From positions 1 to 13,904 of the forward strand of contig JAKJEP010000051.1 of assembly GCA_022705365.1 (NCBI GenBank): a DNA stretch of 13,904 bases, given 5' to 3'. The stretch comes from Planctomycetota bacterium (GTDB taxonomy: Bacteria > Planctomycetota > Phycisphaerae > Sedimentisphaerales > SM23-30). The position numbers were made by a program, and so were the translations under genes. The notes under the pieces were generated by a model. The model was not told the DNA's origin, ran no database searches, and saw only the letters and a program-made list of their open reading frames with translations. Below are positions 6,432 to 12,902 of the stretch, piece by piece; within the stretch, counting starts at the first letter, position 1; each line of letters begins with the position of its first letter.

Positions 6432-7643
6432 TTATTTTTGGAGAATGCCTTTCAGCAAATCCAGATAATTGGATAGAAGTCGGGGAAGAAGGAAATTTTT
6501 TTGGATGCTGATCCGTGCGTTTTCGCCAAGCTGCCGGGCCTCCTTCGGATGCTGCAGCAAATACACAATGCGTTCGGCAAAACCGGCATGATCGCCGGGA
6601 TGCAACAAATACCCGGTTTCACCATCCGTAATTTGAGCAGGGATCCCTCCCACATTGGAAGCGACCACCGGTTTTGCCTTCCAAAGGGCCTCGGTCACCG
6701 CCAGACAAAATCCTTCCCGGATCGATTTTTGAATGATGACCTGGGAGAAGAACTGAACGGCATTCACCAGAATATCATTGTTTCCCAGTACAAAAATCAC
6801 GTCTCCTTTTTCCACATAGCGTTTGGCTTTTTGATACACCTGGTCATGGATGCGCATGCTTTCCGGATCATCCGCGGCGATGTTATAGCAATAGACCAGA
6901 CGGCAATCTACTTTTTCCTTCACCCGCGTAAAGACTTCCAGAACGCCTTCCGGATCTTTCCAGGGATCTAGGCGGGAAACCTGGCAGAGAACCGGCTTAT
7001 CGGCGGGGATACCGGCCCGAGCGATATATTTCTGGATCGTTTTGGGAGGAAGTTCCATATTTTTCAGGGAAAAAGGATTGATGGCCGGGAGAATTACGGT
7101 TTTCCCGAGAGCCAGATCCTCCTGAACATATTTATCGCTGGAAACAATGACATGGTCATACCGAATGAGAAACCCTTTTAAAAAATCCCAAAGGCCTTCA
7201 TGGGGATGAGTCAAATCAATGTGGCAGCGCCAGAGCCAGGGCTGGCACTTCCGATAAAATTTAATCAAAGGCAACGGCTGGGGGTCGTGGATAATTACGC
7301 AATCATGATGGATATGAGTAATCTGCGAAAAATTTTCATTGATCTGGAGGTAAAGCTGTTTCTTTTGTTCGGTCAATCGCACTTCGCTTCCCTGCAGCGC
7401 ATTATGAAATTTTTTGGTCACCTCAAAGAAATCCGGATTTCCATGCAAGATGCGCCATTCCGCCTGAATGCCCGCATCGTTCATGAGCCGAACCAGAGAA
7501 TACAGGATTTCCGCCACTCCCCCTCCCTGATAGGTAGAATTAATATGAAGCACCCGGGTGCCGCAAAGGGAACTGGCTTTTTTATAGATACTGGCCAGTT
7601 CGTGATCCGGTATGAGGTGCCGAAACTGGTCGATGCTTAGCAT
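6432..7643 (-). CDS. treT: Trehalose glycosyltransferring synthase-like protein (TreT type, GT4)
   Basis: A 403-residue protein from ATG at 7643, with GGAG 7 nt upstream. It fits the GT-B family-4 enzymes of the TreT group, which join a nucleotide-activated glucose (ADP- or UDP-glucose) to glucose to give trehalose, reversibly. Visible features are the N-terminal loop STYQGGGVAEILYSLV (36-51), MNDAGIQAEWRI (54-65), a FFEVTKKFHNALQG stretch (72-85), HDPQPLPL (119-126), the CHIDLTHPH segment (140-148), SRLDPWKDPEG (223-233) and the nucleotide-sugar site KSIREGFCLAVTEA (306-319) with its E-x7-E pair, followed by VGGIPAQI and DGETGYLL. Length matches known TreT proteins. It overlaps the end of the trehalose-6-phosphate synthase/phosphatase gene by 62 nt, implying one mRNA and a shared role. 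Donor preference cannot be read from sequence; a trehalose phosphorylase-like activity is the main alternative. Confidence 0.85.
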   Translation of the reverse strand: MLSIDQFRHLIPDHELASIYKKASSLCGTRVLHINSTYQGGGVAEILYSLVRLMNDAGIQAEWRILHGNPDFFEVTKKFHNALQGSEVRLTEQKKQLYLQINENFSQITHIHHDCVIIHDPQPLPLIKFYRKCQPWLWRCHIDLTHPHEGLWDFLKGFLIRYDHVIVSSDKYVQEDLALGKTVILPAINPFSLKNMELPPKTIQKYIARAGIPADKPVLCQVSRLDPWKDPEGVLEVFTRVKEKVDCRLVYCYNIAADDPESMRIHDQVYQKAKRYVEKGDVIFVLGNNDILVNAVQFFSQVIIQKSIREGFCLAVTEALWKAKPVVASNVGGIPAQITDGETGYLLHPGDHAGFAERIVYLLQHPKEARQLGENARISIQKNFLLPRLLSNYLDLLKGILQK

Positions 7644-9837
7644 GATTTGTCTCCGTCAGCCTGTGTAATATCCTGCGAATATCCCGGGACGAATCCACAA
7701 AATACCGTGCGTGGGATAAATCATGTCCCACTTTGATCGTAATGGCAGATTCCGCCAGGGCCTCAAACATATCTTCATCGGTATAGTCATCCCCCGCCGC
7801 CATAATAAAATCCCATTTTTGTCTGGCCAGCCAAAGGCGGGTGGTTCTTCCTTTGTGAATACTGCTGGGTTTCGCTTCGAGAATTTTATTTCCTTCAAAA
7901 ATGCGTATTTCCAGATTTTCCGTCAGTTTGGAAACGGCAGCTTTCAATTCCTGGGTTCGAATCCTGGCCAGTTCCGGATCCGCCCGGCGCGTATGCCATA
8001 CCAGGGAGAAATTCTTTTCTTCCAGTGAAGAACCCGGTGTCCGATCCGCGTATAACTCAAAAACGGGCCGTATCATCGCTTTCCAATCATTATTCACCAT
8101 TTCCAAGATCTGCCAGTTTTTCCCCGCTTCTTTCATCCAAGCGCCATGTTCCGCCACCAGATGTACGTTCAGCCGCCCCAGCCATTGCTCCAGTGTCGGA
8201 TGGTCCCGGCCGCTGATAATCACGAGGGTATTCGCAGGATTTCGCGCCAGATGGGTAATCAGGTCCAGCAACTCCGCATCCGGGTAGGCCTGATCCGGGT
8301 TATCCTCATAGTGCCGGAGGGTTCCGTCATAGTCCAGAAGAAACAAACGGTTTCTGCTTTCCTGGTATTGATCCAATATTCTATCCTGAATGGCCGCCGA
8401 AACTTTGCGGACGGTATATTTTTCTATCGCACGGCCGCGATCCCATACATCCTGGATAAAATGCTGGGCCCAACGAGTGATGTTGTACCGCCGCAATCTC
8501 TCCTGCATCGACTGGATCCGCCTGCTTTGTTCGGATTCAGGCATTTCCAGGGCTGCACGAATCGCTGCCGCCATTTTATCGCGGTCGTTGGCATTTACCA
8601 CGATCGCCTCTCCCAATTCGCTGGCAGCGCCGGCCGTTTCACTCAGGATCAAAACTCCCTTTGTTTTCTTGGAAGCAATAAATTCTTTGGCGATCAGGTT
8701 CATGCCATCCCGCAAAGGGGTGATCCAGGCAATGTCCGCGGCATCGTAGAGGGCCACCAGCTTATGGAAAGACAGGGAGCGATATAAATACCACACCGGC
8801 ATCCATACGAAATTTCCATGCGTGCCGTTGATTTTTCCGATCAATCCTTCGACCCGCTTTTTGAGATCTTGATATTGGTCAATATACGCACGGGAAGGCA
8901 CCGCTACCAGGATTAAAATCACTTTGCCCCGATACTGGGGATTTTGCGTTAAAAACCAATCAAACGCCTCCAATCGCTCGATGATTCCCTTGGTATAATC
9001 CAGGCGGTCCACCGACATGATAATCCGGCAATCTTTTACCTTTTCCTGGATCTGGCGGATGGCCTGCTGTACCTTCTTTTTTTGACTGGCCTGGGCGTAT
9101 TTTTCATATTGAATTCCCATCGGATAGGCATCTACTTTCACGACCCGGTCTTTGGTAATAAACTCACCCAGATAATGATCCAGCCCCAGCAGCCGGGATA
9201 CACTACCCAGAAAATGCCGAACATAATCGTAGGTATGGAAGCCGATCAAATCCGCACCCAGAACTCCCTCCATCAGCTCTTTTCGCCAGGGCAGCAAACG
9301 GTAGATCTCATAATTGGGAAAGGGAATATGGAGAAAAAAGCCAATTGGATGGTGCGGCAGTTTTTCCCGAAGCATCTGCGGCAACAGCATTAATTGATAG
9401 TCATGGATCCAGATCATATCCTCCGGCTGAACATGCTGTAAAACTTCTTCACAGTACTTTCGGTTTATCTGCTGGTAGAATGACCAGGATTTGTCATTAT
9501 ACACTGTATATAAGGGAAAGTAATGAAATAACGGCCATAGCGTCTTGTTGCAAAAATTATGATAGAATTCATTTACTTCTTCCTCGGTGAAAAAAACAGG
9601 GCTACATTTTTCCGCGTGCAATCGCCTCTCAATTTCCTCCTGGTCAGGGGGGGTAAGCTGGTCAGTACTTATGCCGGGCCAGCCAAGCCAGAAATAATTC
9701 GGGATTTCTTCCAGGGATTGCAAACCCACCGCCAACCCCCCGGTACTCGCCGAAAATTGCAGCCGATCTCTGGTTTTTTTTACCATAACCGGCAGCCGAT
9801 TGGAAACGATCAATATTTTTTTCACCGATCCTCCCAT
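7582..9837 (-). CDS. Fused trehalose-6-phosphate synthase / trehalose-6-phosphate phosphatase
   Basis: A 751-residue bifunctional enzyme. Residues 5-475 are the OtsA-type GT20 synthase, making trehalose-6-phosphate from UDP-glucose (or another NDP-glucose) and glucose-6-phosphate. Visible sites are SNRLP (12-16), STGGLAVGL (31-39), IHDYQLMLLP (144-153), the HIPFP loop (170-174), SVDRLDYTKGI (275-285) and PLRDGMNLIAKE (374-385). Residues 497-730 are an OtsB-type HAD phosphatase with nucleophile Asp502 and Asp504 in LDYDGTL, IISGRD (540-545), a KP-containing lysine region (655-663) and GDDYTDEDMF (682-691). Together they convert glucose-6-phosphate to free trehalose, so the two steps are coupled in one chain. 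The ATG at 9837 has no spaced ribosome-binding site, whereas GGGAGG lies 4 nt before the GTG at 9825; the true start may be that GTG (747 residues). First gene of a two-gene operon with the TreT-like gene. Confidence 0.95.
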   Translation of the reverse strand: MGGSVKKILIVSNRLPVMVKKTRDRLQFSASTGGLAVGLQSLEEIPNYFWLGWPGISTDQLTPPDQEEIERRLHAEKCSPVFFTEEEVNEFYHNFCNKTLWPLFHYFPLYTVYNDKSWSFYQQINRKYCEEVLQHVQPEDMIWIHDYQLMLLPQMLREKLPHHPIGFFLHIPFPNYEIYRLLPWRKELMEGVLGADLIGFHTYDYVRHFLGSVSRLLGLDHYLGEFITKDRVVKVDAYPMGIQYEKYAQASQKKKVQQAIRQIQEKVKDCRIIMSVDRLDYTKGIIERLEAFDWFLTQNPQYRGKVILILVAVPSRAYIDQYQDLKKRVEGLIGKINGTHGNFVWMPVWYLYRSLSFHKLVALYDAADIAWITPLRDGMNLIAKEFIASKKTKGVLILSETAGAASELGEAIVVNANDRDKMAAAIRAALEMPESEQSRRIQSMQERLRRYNITRWAQHFIQDVWDRGRAIEKYTVRKVSAAIQDRILDQYQESRNRLFLLDYDGTLRHYEDNPDQAYPDAELLDLITHLARNPANTLVIISGRDHPTLEQWLGRLNVHLVAEHGAWMKEAGKNWQILEMVNNDWKAMIRPVFELYADRTPGSSLEEKNFSLVWHTRRADPELARIRTQELKAAVSKLTENLEIRIFEGNKILEAKPSSIHKGRTTRLWLARQKWDFIMAAGDDYTDEDMFEALAESAITIKVGHDLSHARYFVDSSRDIRRILHRLTETNHAKHRPVSAPHTGSRTGQYL

Positions 9838-9875
9838 CCTATCATGTCATATTCTTTGATCAGCCTAACATATTA

Positions 9876-9903
9876 ATTATAGTAACCTGCTGAAGATTTT
9901 CAA
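9876..9903 (-). promoter_or_regulatory. Sigma-70-type promoter of the trehalose operon
   Basis: On the minus strand TTGAAA (9903-9898) and TATAAT (9881-9876) are separated by 16 bp, close to the consensus. Initiation about 7 nt past the -10 would give a 5' leader of roughly 30 nt before the ATG at 9837. No operator-like palindrome overlaps it. Confidence 0.7.
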
Positions 9904-10294
9904 GAGATTAATCAGAATTTATTGCAAAATGGTTCTTGCGCACGATAATTGCGCGAAATGAGGTGCGATTTGTTATCTGGTGGAGTTTTTTTGTCTGGGC
10001 CTGGTACAACCTGGCAAAATGAGAGGCATGAAAGTTTGACACTTTCGGCAACGGCTTTACCGGGTGAAACCATTTGTGACGGGATAGAATGAGGGATTTA
10101 CAGGTTAAAGTCAGCGGGCAAGGGGATAATAAACAGGTGCGGGAAGACGGCAGAATATGTAAGCGCGGGAATCCCGATAGATCGGGATCGGGCGAGGGGA
10201 CAGAATAGGGGGATATAGTATGGGAGCTAAAGGGGAGAAGAAGCTGTCCAGAGGCCAGCGGTACGGGAAGGGGCGTCGGCGGACAGAAAAACAA
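9904..10294. other. Gene-free spacer upstream of the trehalose operon, purine-rich on the plus strand
   Basis: Nothing recognisable as a gene. From about 10085 to 10294 the plus strand is strongly purine-rich, which leaves long stop-free but low-complexity frames on the minus strand. Inverted repeats include GAAAGT/ACTTTC near 10030-10046 and the perfect ATCCCGAT/ATCGGGAT pair at 10171-10188. Confidence 0.5.
10171..10188. repeat. Perfect inverted repeat, 8-bp arms, 2-bp centre
   Basis: ATCCCGAT and ATCGGGAT are separated by AG. The loop is too tight for a good RNA hairpin, so a palindromic DNA element or dispersed repeat unit is more likely. No T-run follows on either strand. Confidence 0.6.
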
Positions 10295-10410
10295 TAGGTT
10301 CTCATTCGAAAAAGGTGGTAAAAAATAGCTAAAAAGGAATGGACATTATGCAGCCTTTTGGTAGGTAATTTATTTAGCCAAAGAACTTGCACTACGAAAG
10401 GAGGAGCACA

Positions 10411-10743
10411 ATGTCTGGACTGAGTATAACAGGATACTTCCCGTTTACGCGAATGAAAATTGTCGAACAACATATTCACCATGAGGATGCCTCCTCGGCA
10501 TGGATCCGCCTACGGCCCGACTGGCGTTATACCCATTTGTGTCATACCTGCGGCCGCGAGGTAGCCACGACCCATTCCCGGGGGCTTGTGCGGGTTCTTT
10601 GCGAACTGAATCTGGTCCAGGCCCAGGTCTTTCTGCAGGTGGAATACCGGAAAATCTGGTGTCCGGTCTGTGGCGGGGTCCGGGTGGATCATCTGGATTT
10701 TGGCGAAGCCGACCAAAGGATAGCAGGTACTATATTCATGTAA
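10411..10743 (+). pseudogene. Truncated ISL3-family transposase (N-terminal zinc-binding domain only)
   Basis: The 110-residue frame starts at ATG 10411 with an excellent AAGGAGG ribosome-binding site 7 nt upstream; a TTG at 10387 would translate that site. Cys44/Cys47 in LCHTCGR and Cys84/Cys87 in WCPVCGG form the zinc-finger pairs of the ISL3 N-terminal domain, with RGLVRVLCEL and QVEYRKIWCP between and before them and VDHLDFGEAD after. Full ISL3 transposases are about 400 residues, and the whole helix-turn-helix and DDE catalytic part is missing. The coding match ends around residue 102 and the frame closes with IAGTIFM and a stop in unrelated sequence. The left end of the element may lie near 10298 (a GGTTCTCATTCGAAAAAGG-like start), but no right-end partner is visible in the window, so this is a deletion remnant and not mobile on its own. 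Confidence 0.75.
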
Positions 10744-10806
10744 TTTCCAATCAGAAACTAAAAAATCGGCATAATTTTGTGTGTTTTTGAGGCAAAAGCA
10801 TACACA

Positions 10807-10840
10807 AGGAAAATGATTTCCCTGAGATAGGCATTTTCCT
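10807..10840. repeat. Inverted repeat, 9-bp arms, 16-bp spacer
   Basis: AGGAAAATG (10807-10815) is the exact reverse complement of CATTTTCCT (10832-10840). It lies in the junction between the transposase remnant and the methyltransferase fragment. Confidence 0.6.
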
Positions 10841-11004
10841 AGAGGTGAATAGGGAAATTCCCTATTCCGCATCAGCCCTGGAAACATTAATTCCGCAATT
10901 CCCAGTTCCGCTGCAATGGAAAGCCCCTGCGTGATCCAGGAACCACGGAACATCTGTTTGAAAAACTGCTTCTCAAGAGGGAAATCGCCCATCGGCTGCC
11001 TCAT
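10825..11004 (-). pseudogene. O-methyltransferase N-terminal fragment
   Basis: From the ATG at 11004 the minus strand reads EKQFFKQMFRGSWITQGLS then IAAELGIAEL (residues 11-39). This is the opening helical dimerisation segment of family-2 O-methyltransferases, where a W-x-S/T-x-AL-x-x-AA-x-LGIA-x-L pattern is typical. After that the match breaks. A short stretch FPYSPLGKCL (50-59) could be the later L-T-P-L-G-x-x-L element, which would imply an internal deletion of roughly 50 residues, but it partly overlaps the palindrome at 10847-10867 and may be chance. The frame then runs on as antisense of the transposase remnant. There is no ribosome-binding site. This piece is what the C-terminal fragment at 3034-3774 lacks, on the same strand. 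The call for residues 11-39 is fair; the rest is uncertain. Confidence 0.6.
10847..10867. repeat. Perfect palindrome, 10-bp arms around one central base
   Basis: GAATAGGGAA and TTCCCTATTC flank a single A at 10857. Only six bases separate it from the preceding inverted repeat, making a cluster of palindromes exactly at the broken end of the methyltransferase fragment. A cruciform-prone breakpoint or an insertion-element end are possible readings. Confidence 0.65.
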
Positions 11005-11061
11005 TTCATGTCAAACCGGATAGGGTAAAAGCATTGACTGGTTTCGCACCGGGTTTATGTA

Positions 11062-11101
11062 AATCGGTCGCCGCCCTTTCCGTCGGCCGCGGCGACCGAT
11101 T
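11062..11101 (-). terminator. Strong GC-rich hairpin after the PEP-CTERM gene, possible terminator
   Basis: A perfect 13-bp inverted repeat (AATCGGTCGCCGC with GCGGCGACCGATT, 14-base loop) lies 55 nt past the stop of the PEP-CTERM gene. On the minus strand it is followed by TACATAAA and not by a clean T-run, so it is an atypical terminator or an mRNA 3'-end-stabilising hairpin. Confidence 0.5.
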
Positions 11102-11155
11102 GCTTCTCCGGCTTACCTTACAGGTATCCGTCTCATCCTCTCCGTCCCGGAAAAC

Positions 11156-11911
11156 TCAATACGCTGCTTTTCGGCGGCGCAGTGTCAAAACAGCGCCTCC
11201 CGCCAGAAGCACCAGGGTGAACGGCTCGGGTACGATCGGATTGTTGGTATCCTGGAAAAAGCTGAAGGTCCGGAGATTGTCGCCATCCAGGCCGCCCGGC
11301 TGGGGCGGAATCGTGGTAAACTCATCGTCAAAGCCCGGCAGGTACAGGAAGGCAACATTCAAATAGCGAAATTCATCGCCGACTGCGGGGGCCGCGCCGA
11401 CGGCCACAGAGCTTTCATATCGGACAAAGGTATCAAAGGGCGGCTCGGCTCCCAAATATTCAAAATCCCTTCCCCGAAACGAATCGGGCGTGCCGAAGTT
11501 CCCGTCGAAGGTACGGTCAAACATCACCCCGACCTGGGCGGCGTCCGGGGCAGCAAACCCATCCAGGCGAAAACCGCTCAGCAAGCCCTTGCCGCCCTGA
11601 TAGATGAGGGTCCAGGGATTGCCGAAGGTATCGCCGGACTCGGACAGAGACCAGTCACCCCCTGCACCTGAAGCGGCGCCAGAATCCACTCCCGTAGCTG
11701 CCCAAAGGACGGTTTCGGAGGGAGCTGCCGTAAAAAACACGGTTACCGACATGCCGACCATTTCAGCGCCGGTGGTCTGGTAATCGCTAACGGCGGGAAT
11801 AACCTCTCCCGGGAGGGGATTTTCGGAATGAATCACAATGGCCTGCGAAATTCCGGCAGCAGCCAATATAAACATCCCAGCTAAAACAATTGCTCTTTTT
11901 CCATTTTTCAT
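11156..11911 (-). CDS. PEP-CTERM sorting domain protein, function unknown
   Basis: A 251-residue exported protein from ATG at 11911, with AAGGAG 6 nt upstream. Residues 1-24 are a signal peptide (MKNGKR, a hydrophobic core, then ISQA). The C-terminus is a complete PEP-CTERM signal: VPEP (227-230), a hydrophobic membrane segment (LVLLAGGAVLTL) and a basic end RRRKAAY. Such tails are recognised by an exosortase, which cleaves and anchors or releases the protein at the cell envelope, commonly in exopolysaccharide-producing bacteria; no exosortase gene is in the window. The middle (25-225) is rich in Gly, Ala, Asp and Phe with beta-strand-like stretches such as VGMSVTVFF, WTLIYQGG, VGVMFDRTFDG and FRYLNVAFLYLPG; I do not recognise a named domain. 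A 28-codon ORF ends 27 nt upstream, and a large hairpin follows the stop. Export and sorting are well supported, function is not. Confidence 0.85.
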   Translation of the reverse strand: MKNGKRAIVLAGMFILAAAGISQAIVIHSENPLPGEVIPAVSDYQTTGAEMVGMSVTVFFTAAPSETVLWAATGVDSGAASGAGGDWSLSESGDTFGNPWTLIYQGGKGLLSGFRLDGFAAPDAAQVGVMFDRTFDGNFGTPDSFRGRDFEYLGAEPPFDTFVRYESSVAVGAAPAVGDEFRYLNVAFLYLPGFDDEFTTIPPQPGGLDGDNLRTFSFFQDTNNPIVPEPFTLVLLAGGAVLTLRRRKAAY

Positions 11912-11938
11912 AATACTCTCCTTGCGCCTTAACGGCTG

Positions 11939-12025
11939 TTAAAATAAAATAGTTACCCGCAACTTTACGTTTACTTGCGGGACCTCTGTTCGAACGTATC
12001 CCTTACCACCATCCCTGCTTCTCAT
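11939..12025 (-). CDS. Small ORF (28 aa) with near-perfect ribosome-binding site upstream of the PEP-CTERM gene
   Basis: Not detectable by length, but the start is striking. AAGGAGGT, continuing into GAT, matches the 16S rRNA 3' end almost completely and lies 5 nt before ATG at 12025. The product begins MRSRDGGKGYVRTEV and ends VTILF; it is basic, with no signal peptide or membrane segment. It stops at TAA 27 nt before the PEP-CTERM start. Its second half contains a 7-bp-arm hairpin followed by a T-rich run (11956-11981 and beyond). Together these have the layout of a leader peptide with attenuation. No run of one amino-acid codon is present, as would be expected for amino-acid attenuation, although four Arg and three Lys codons occur. 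It could equally be a chance ORF behind a ribosome standby site. Confidence 0.4.
   Translation of the reverse strand: MRSRDGGKGYVRTEVPQVNVKLRVTILF
11956..11981 (-). promoter_or_regulatory. Hairpin inside the small ORF, followed by T-rich tract
   Basis: On the minus strand CCCGCAA (11981-11975) pairs with TTGCGGG (11962-11956) across a 12-base loop, followed by TAACTATTTTATTTT. A 7-bp stem with a GC-rich base and a near-continuous T tract, 45-70 nt before the PEP-CTERM start, is compatible with an attenuator. Confidence 0.45.
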
Positions 12026-12172
12026 CTATCACCTCCTTTCCCACAGGGGTATTTAGCCATATAATGTAAAAATGGAGTACCCGTACATCTACGACATACC
12101 GAATCATAAATTTATATGAATCCGGGAGGCAAAATCTCGCCGGTTATTCAATAAGACCTGAGACATGTCAAG

Positions 12173-12760
12173 TCAGTCCAATTGTATGGACCGGCGTTTT
12201 CGTAATAAGGCCAGTCCGCCCGCCGCCAGCAGACCCAGGGCAGCCGGTTCGGGCACGATTTGTCCGCGGATCTCGCCGCCCGGGAAAGCGGTGGTGTGGA
12301 CATTGATATAGAGGCCCTCTGCCAGGAGATTGGGCAGTTCGGCCGCCAGGGTGGTTGCATTTCCTTCGGCCAGATCCCAGGCGGAGAAGATGGTTCCCGC
12401 CGCCGGATCGATTATCAGATCTCCATTGGTATCGTTGTTGATGCCTATCATCCCAAAGACAACGCCGCCATTAATGCCCGCTGGGGCCCGGTGGATGTGG
12501 AGTCCCGTGACATTATCGGCTGTGATACCCGGAGTTTGAAGGCCGTCCAGATCGAGGCCCATAATCGTCAGATCGATGGTCAGTCGGTCCTGTGCCGCAT
12601 TCAACACAAAAGTTGCCGTTCCGGTAGCGGTAGAATTAGTAGGTCCTACCTCCTGGCTGCCATCAAGGGAGGCAAAGAAGTTGGTCTGCGCACCGGCCTG
12701 CATAACCGGAAAAAGCAGACAAAAACACAAACTCTTCAGAATCCAATGCTTTGTACCCAT
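12173..12760 (-). CDS. CHRD domain protein with PEP-CTERM tail
   Basis: A 195-residue exported protein from the ATG at 12760, with AAAGGAG 5 nt upstream; the frame from GTG 12775 would include the ribosome-binding site. Residues 1-25 are a signal peptide (core LCFCLLFPVM). Residues 26-168 form a CHRD domain, the beta-rich module first described in chordin: ASLDGSQEVGP (30-40), TGTATFVLN, TIDLTIMGLD, NVTGLHIHRAPAG (83-95), and YINVHTTAFPGGEIRGQI (151-168). The C-terminus is a PEP-CTERM signal, VPEPAALGLLAAGGLALLRKRR. The domain is common in secreted bacterial proteins, but its biochemical role there is unsettled. It is the intact relative of the chimera at 5315-5671, with the same signal peptide and leader element. 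Probably anchored or released at the envelope by an exosortase not encoded here. Confidence 0.9.
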   Translation of the reverse strand: MGTKHWILKSLCFCLLFPVMQAGAQTNFFASLDGSQEVGPTNSTATGTATFVLNAAQDRLTIDLTIMGLDLDGLQTPGITADNVTGLHIHRAPAGINGGVVFGMIGINNDTNGDLIIDPAAGTIFSAWDLAEGNATTLAAELPNLLAEGLYINVHTTAFPGGEIRGQIVPEPAALGLLAAGGLALLRKRRSIQLD

Positions 12761-12837
12761 ACATTCTCCTTTCACATTTTAACAGGTTCCGTTCCGCATC
12801 GATTGAATCGAAATATAAAAAACATACATGATGATAG

Positions 12838-12902
12838 TAGCGATCAAAAACACCATAAAAAATAGGCAATCTGCCTATATGGCATCAGGAAAATGATTAT
12901 AT
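12838..12902 (-). repeat. Conserved upstream leader element, copy B (partner at 5757-5820)
   Basis: A 65-bp block upstream of the full CHRD gene, matching copy A apart from about one inserted base and one or two changes. It lies 78 nt before the start codon; in copy A the distance is 86 nt, so the spacing is roughly but not exactly kept. It includes the hairpin at 12862-12878 and a TATAAT (12901-12896, minus strand). Confidence 0.8.
12862..12878 (-). promoter_or_regulatory. Hairpin or operator in the CHRD gene leader, same as at 5780-5796
   Basis: The ATAGGCA/TGCCTAT inverted repeat with its 3-base loop, the following T-run and the upstream TGCC able to pair with GGCA are all preserved in this second copy. 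Conservation in both copies strengthens the idea of a functional site. Confidence 0.5.

Noticed and set aside
8146..8787. 213-codon frame antisense to the trehalose-6-phosphate synthase/phosphatase
   Set aside because: Shadow of the strongly supported gene on the other strand, with no domain of its own.
10220..10297. 25-codon basic ORF (MGAKGEKKLSRG...)
   Set aside because: Composition follows the purine-rich strand and its frame is open further upstream without a clear start; nothing supports translation.
9908..10482. Two long overlapping minus-strand open frames (128 and 123 codons) between the trehalose operon and the ISL3 remnant
   Set aside because: Low-complexity Pro/Ser/Leu-rich translations caused by the purine-rich opposite strand; no ribosome-binding site or family motif, and one runs antisense into the transposase start.
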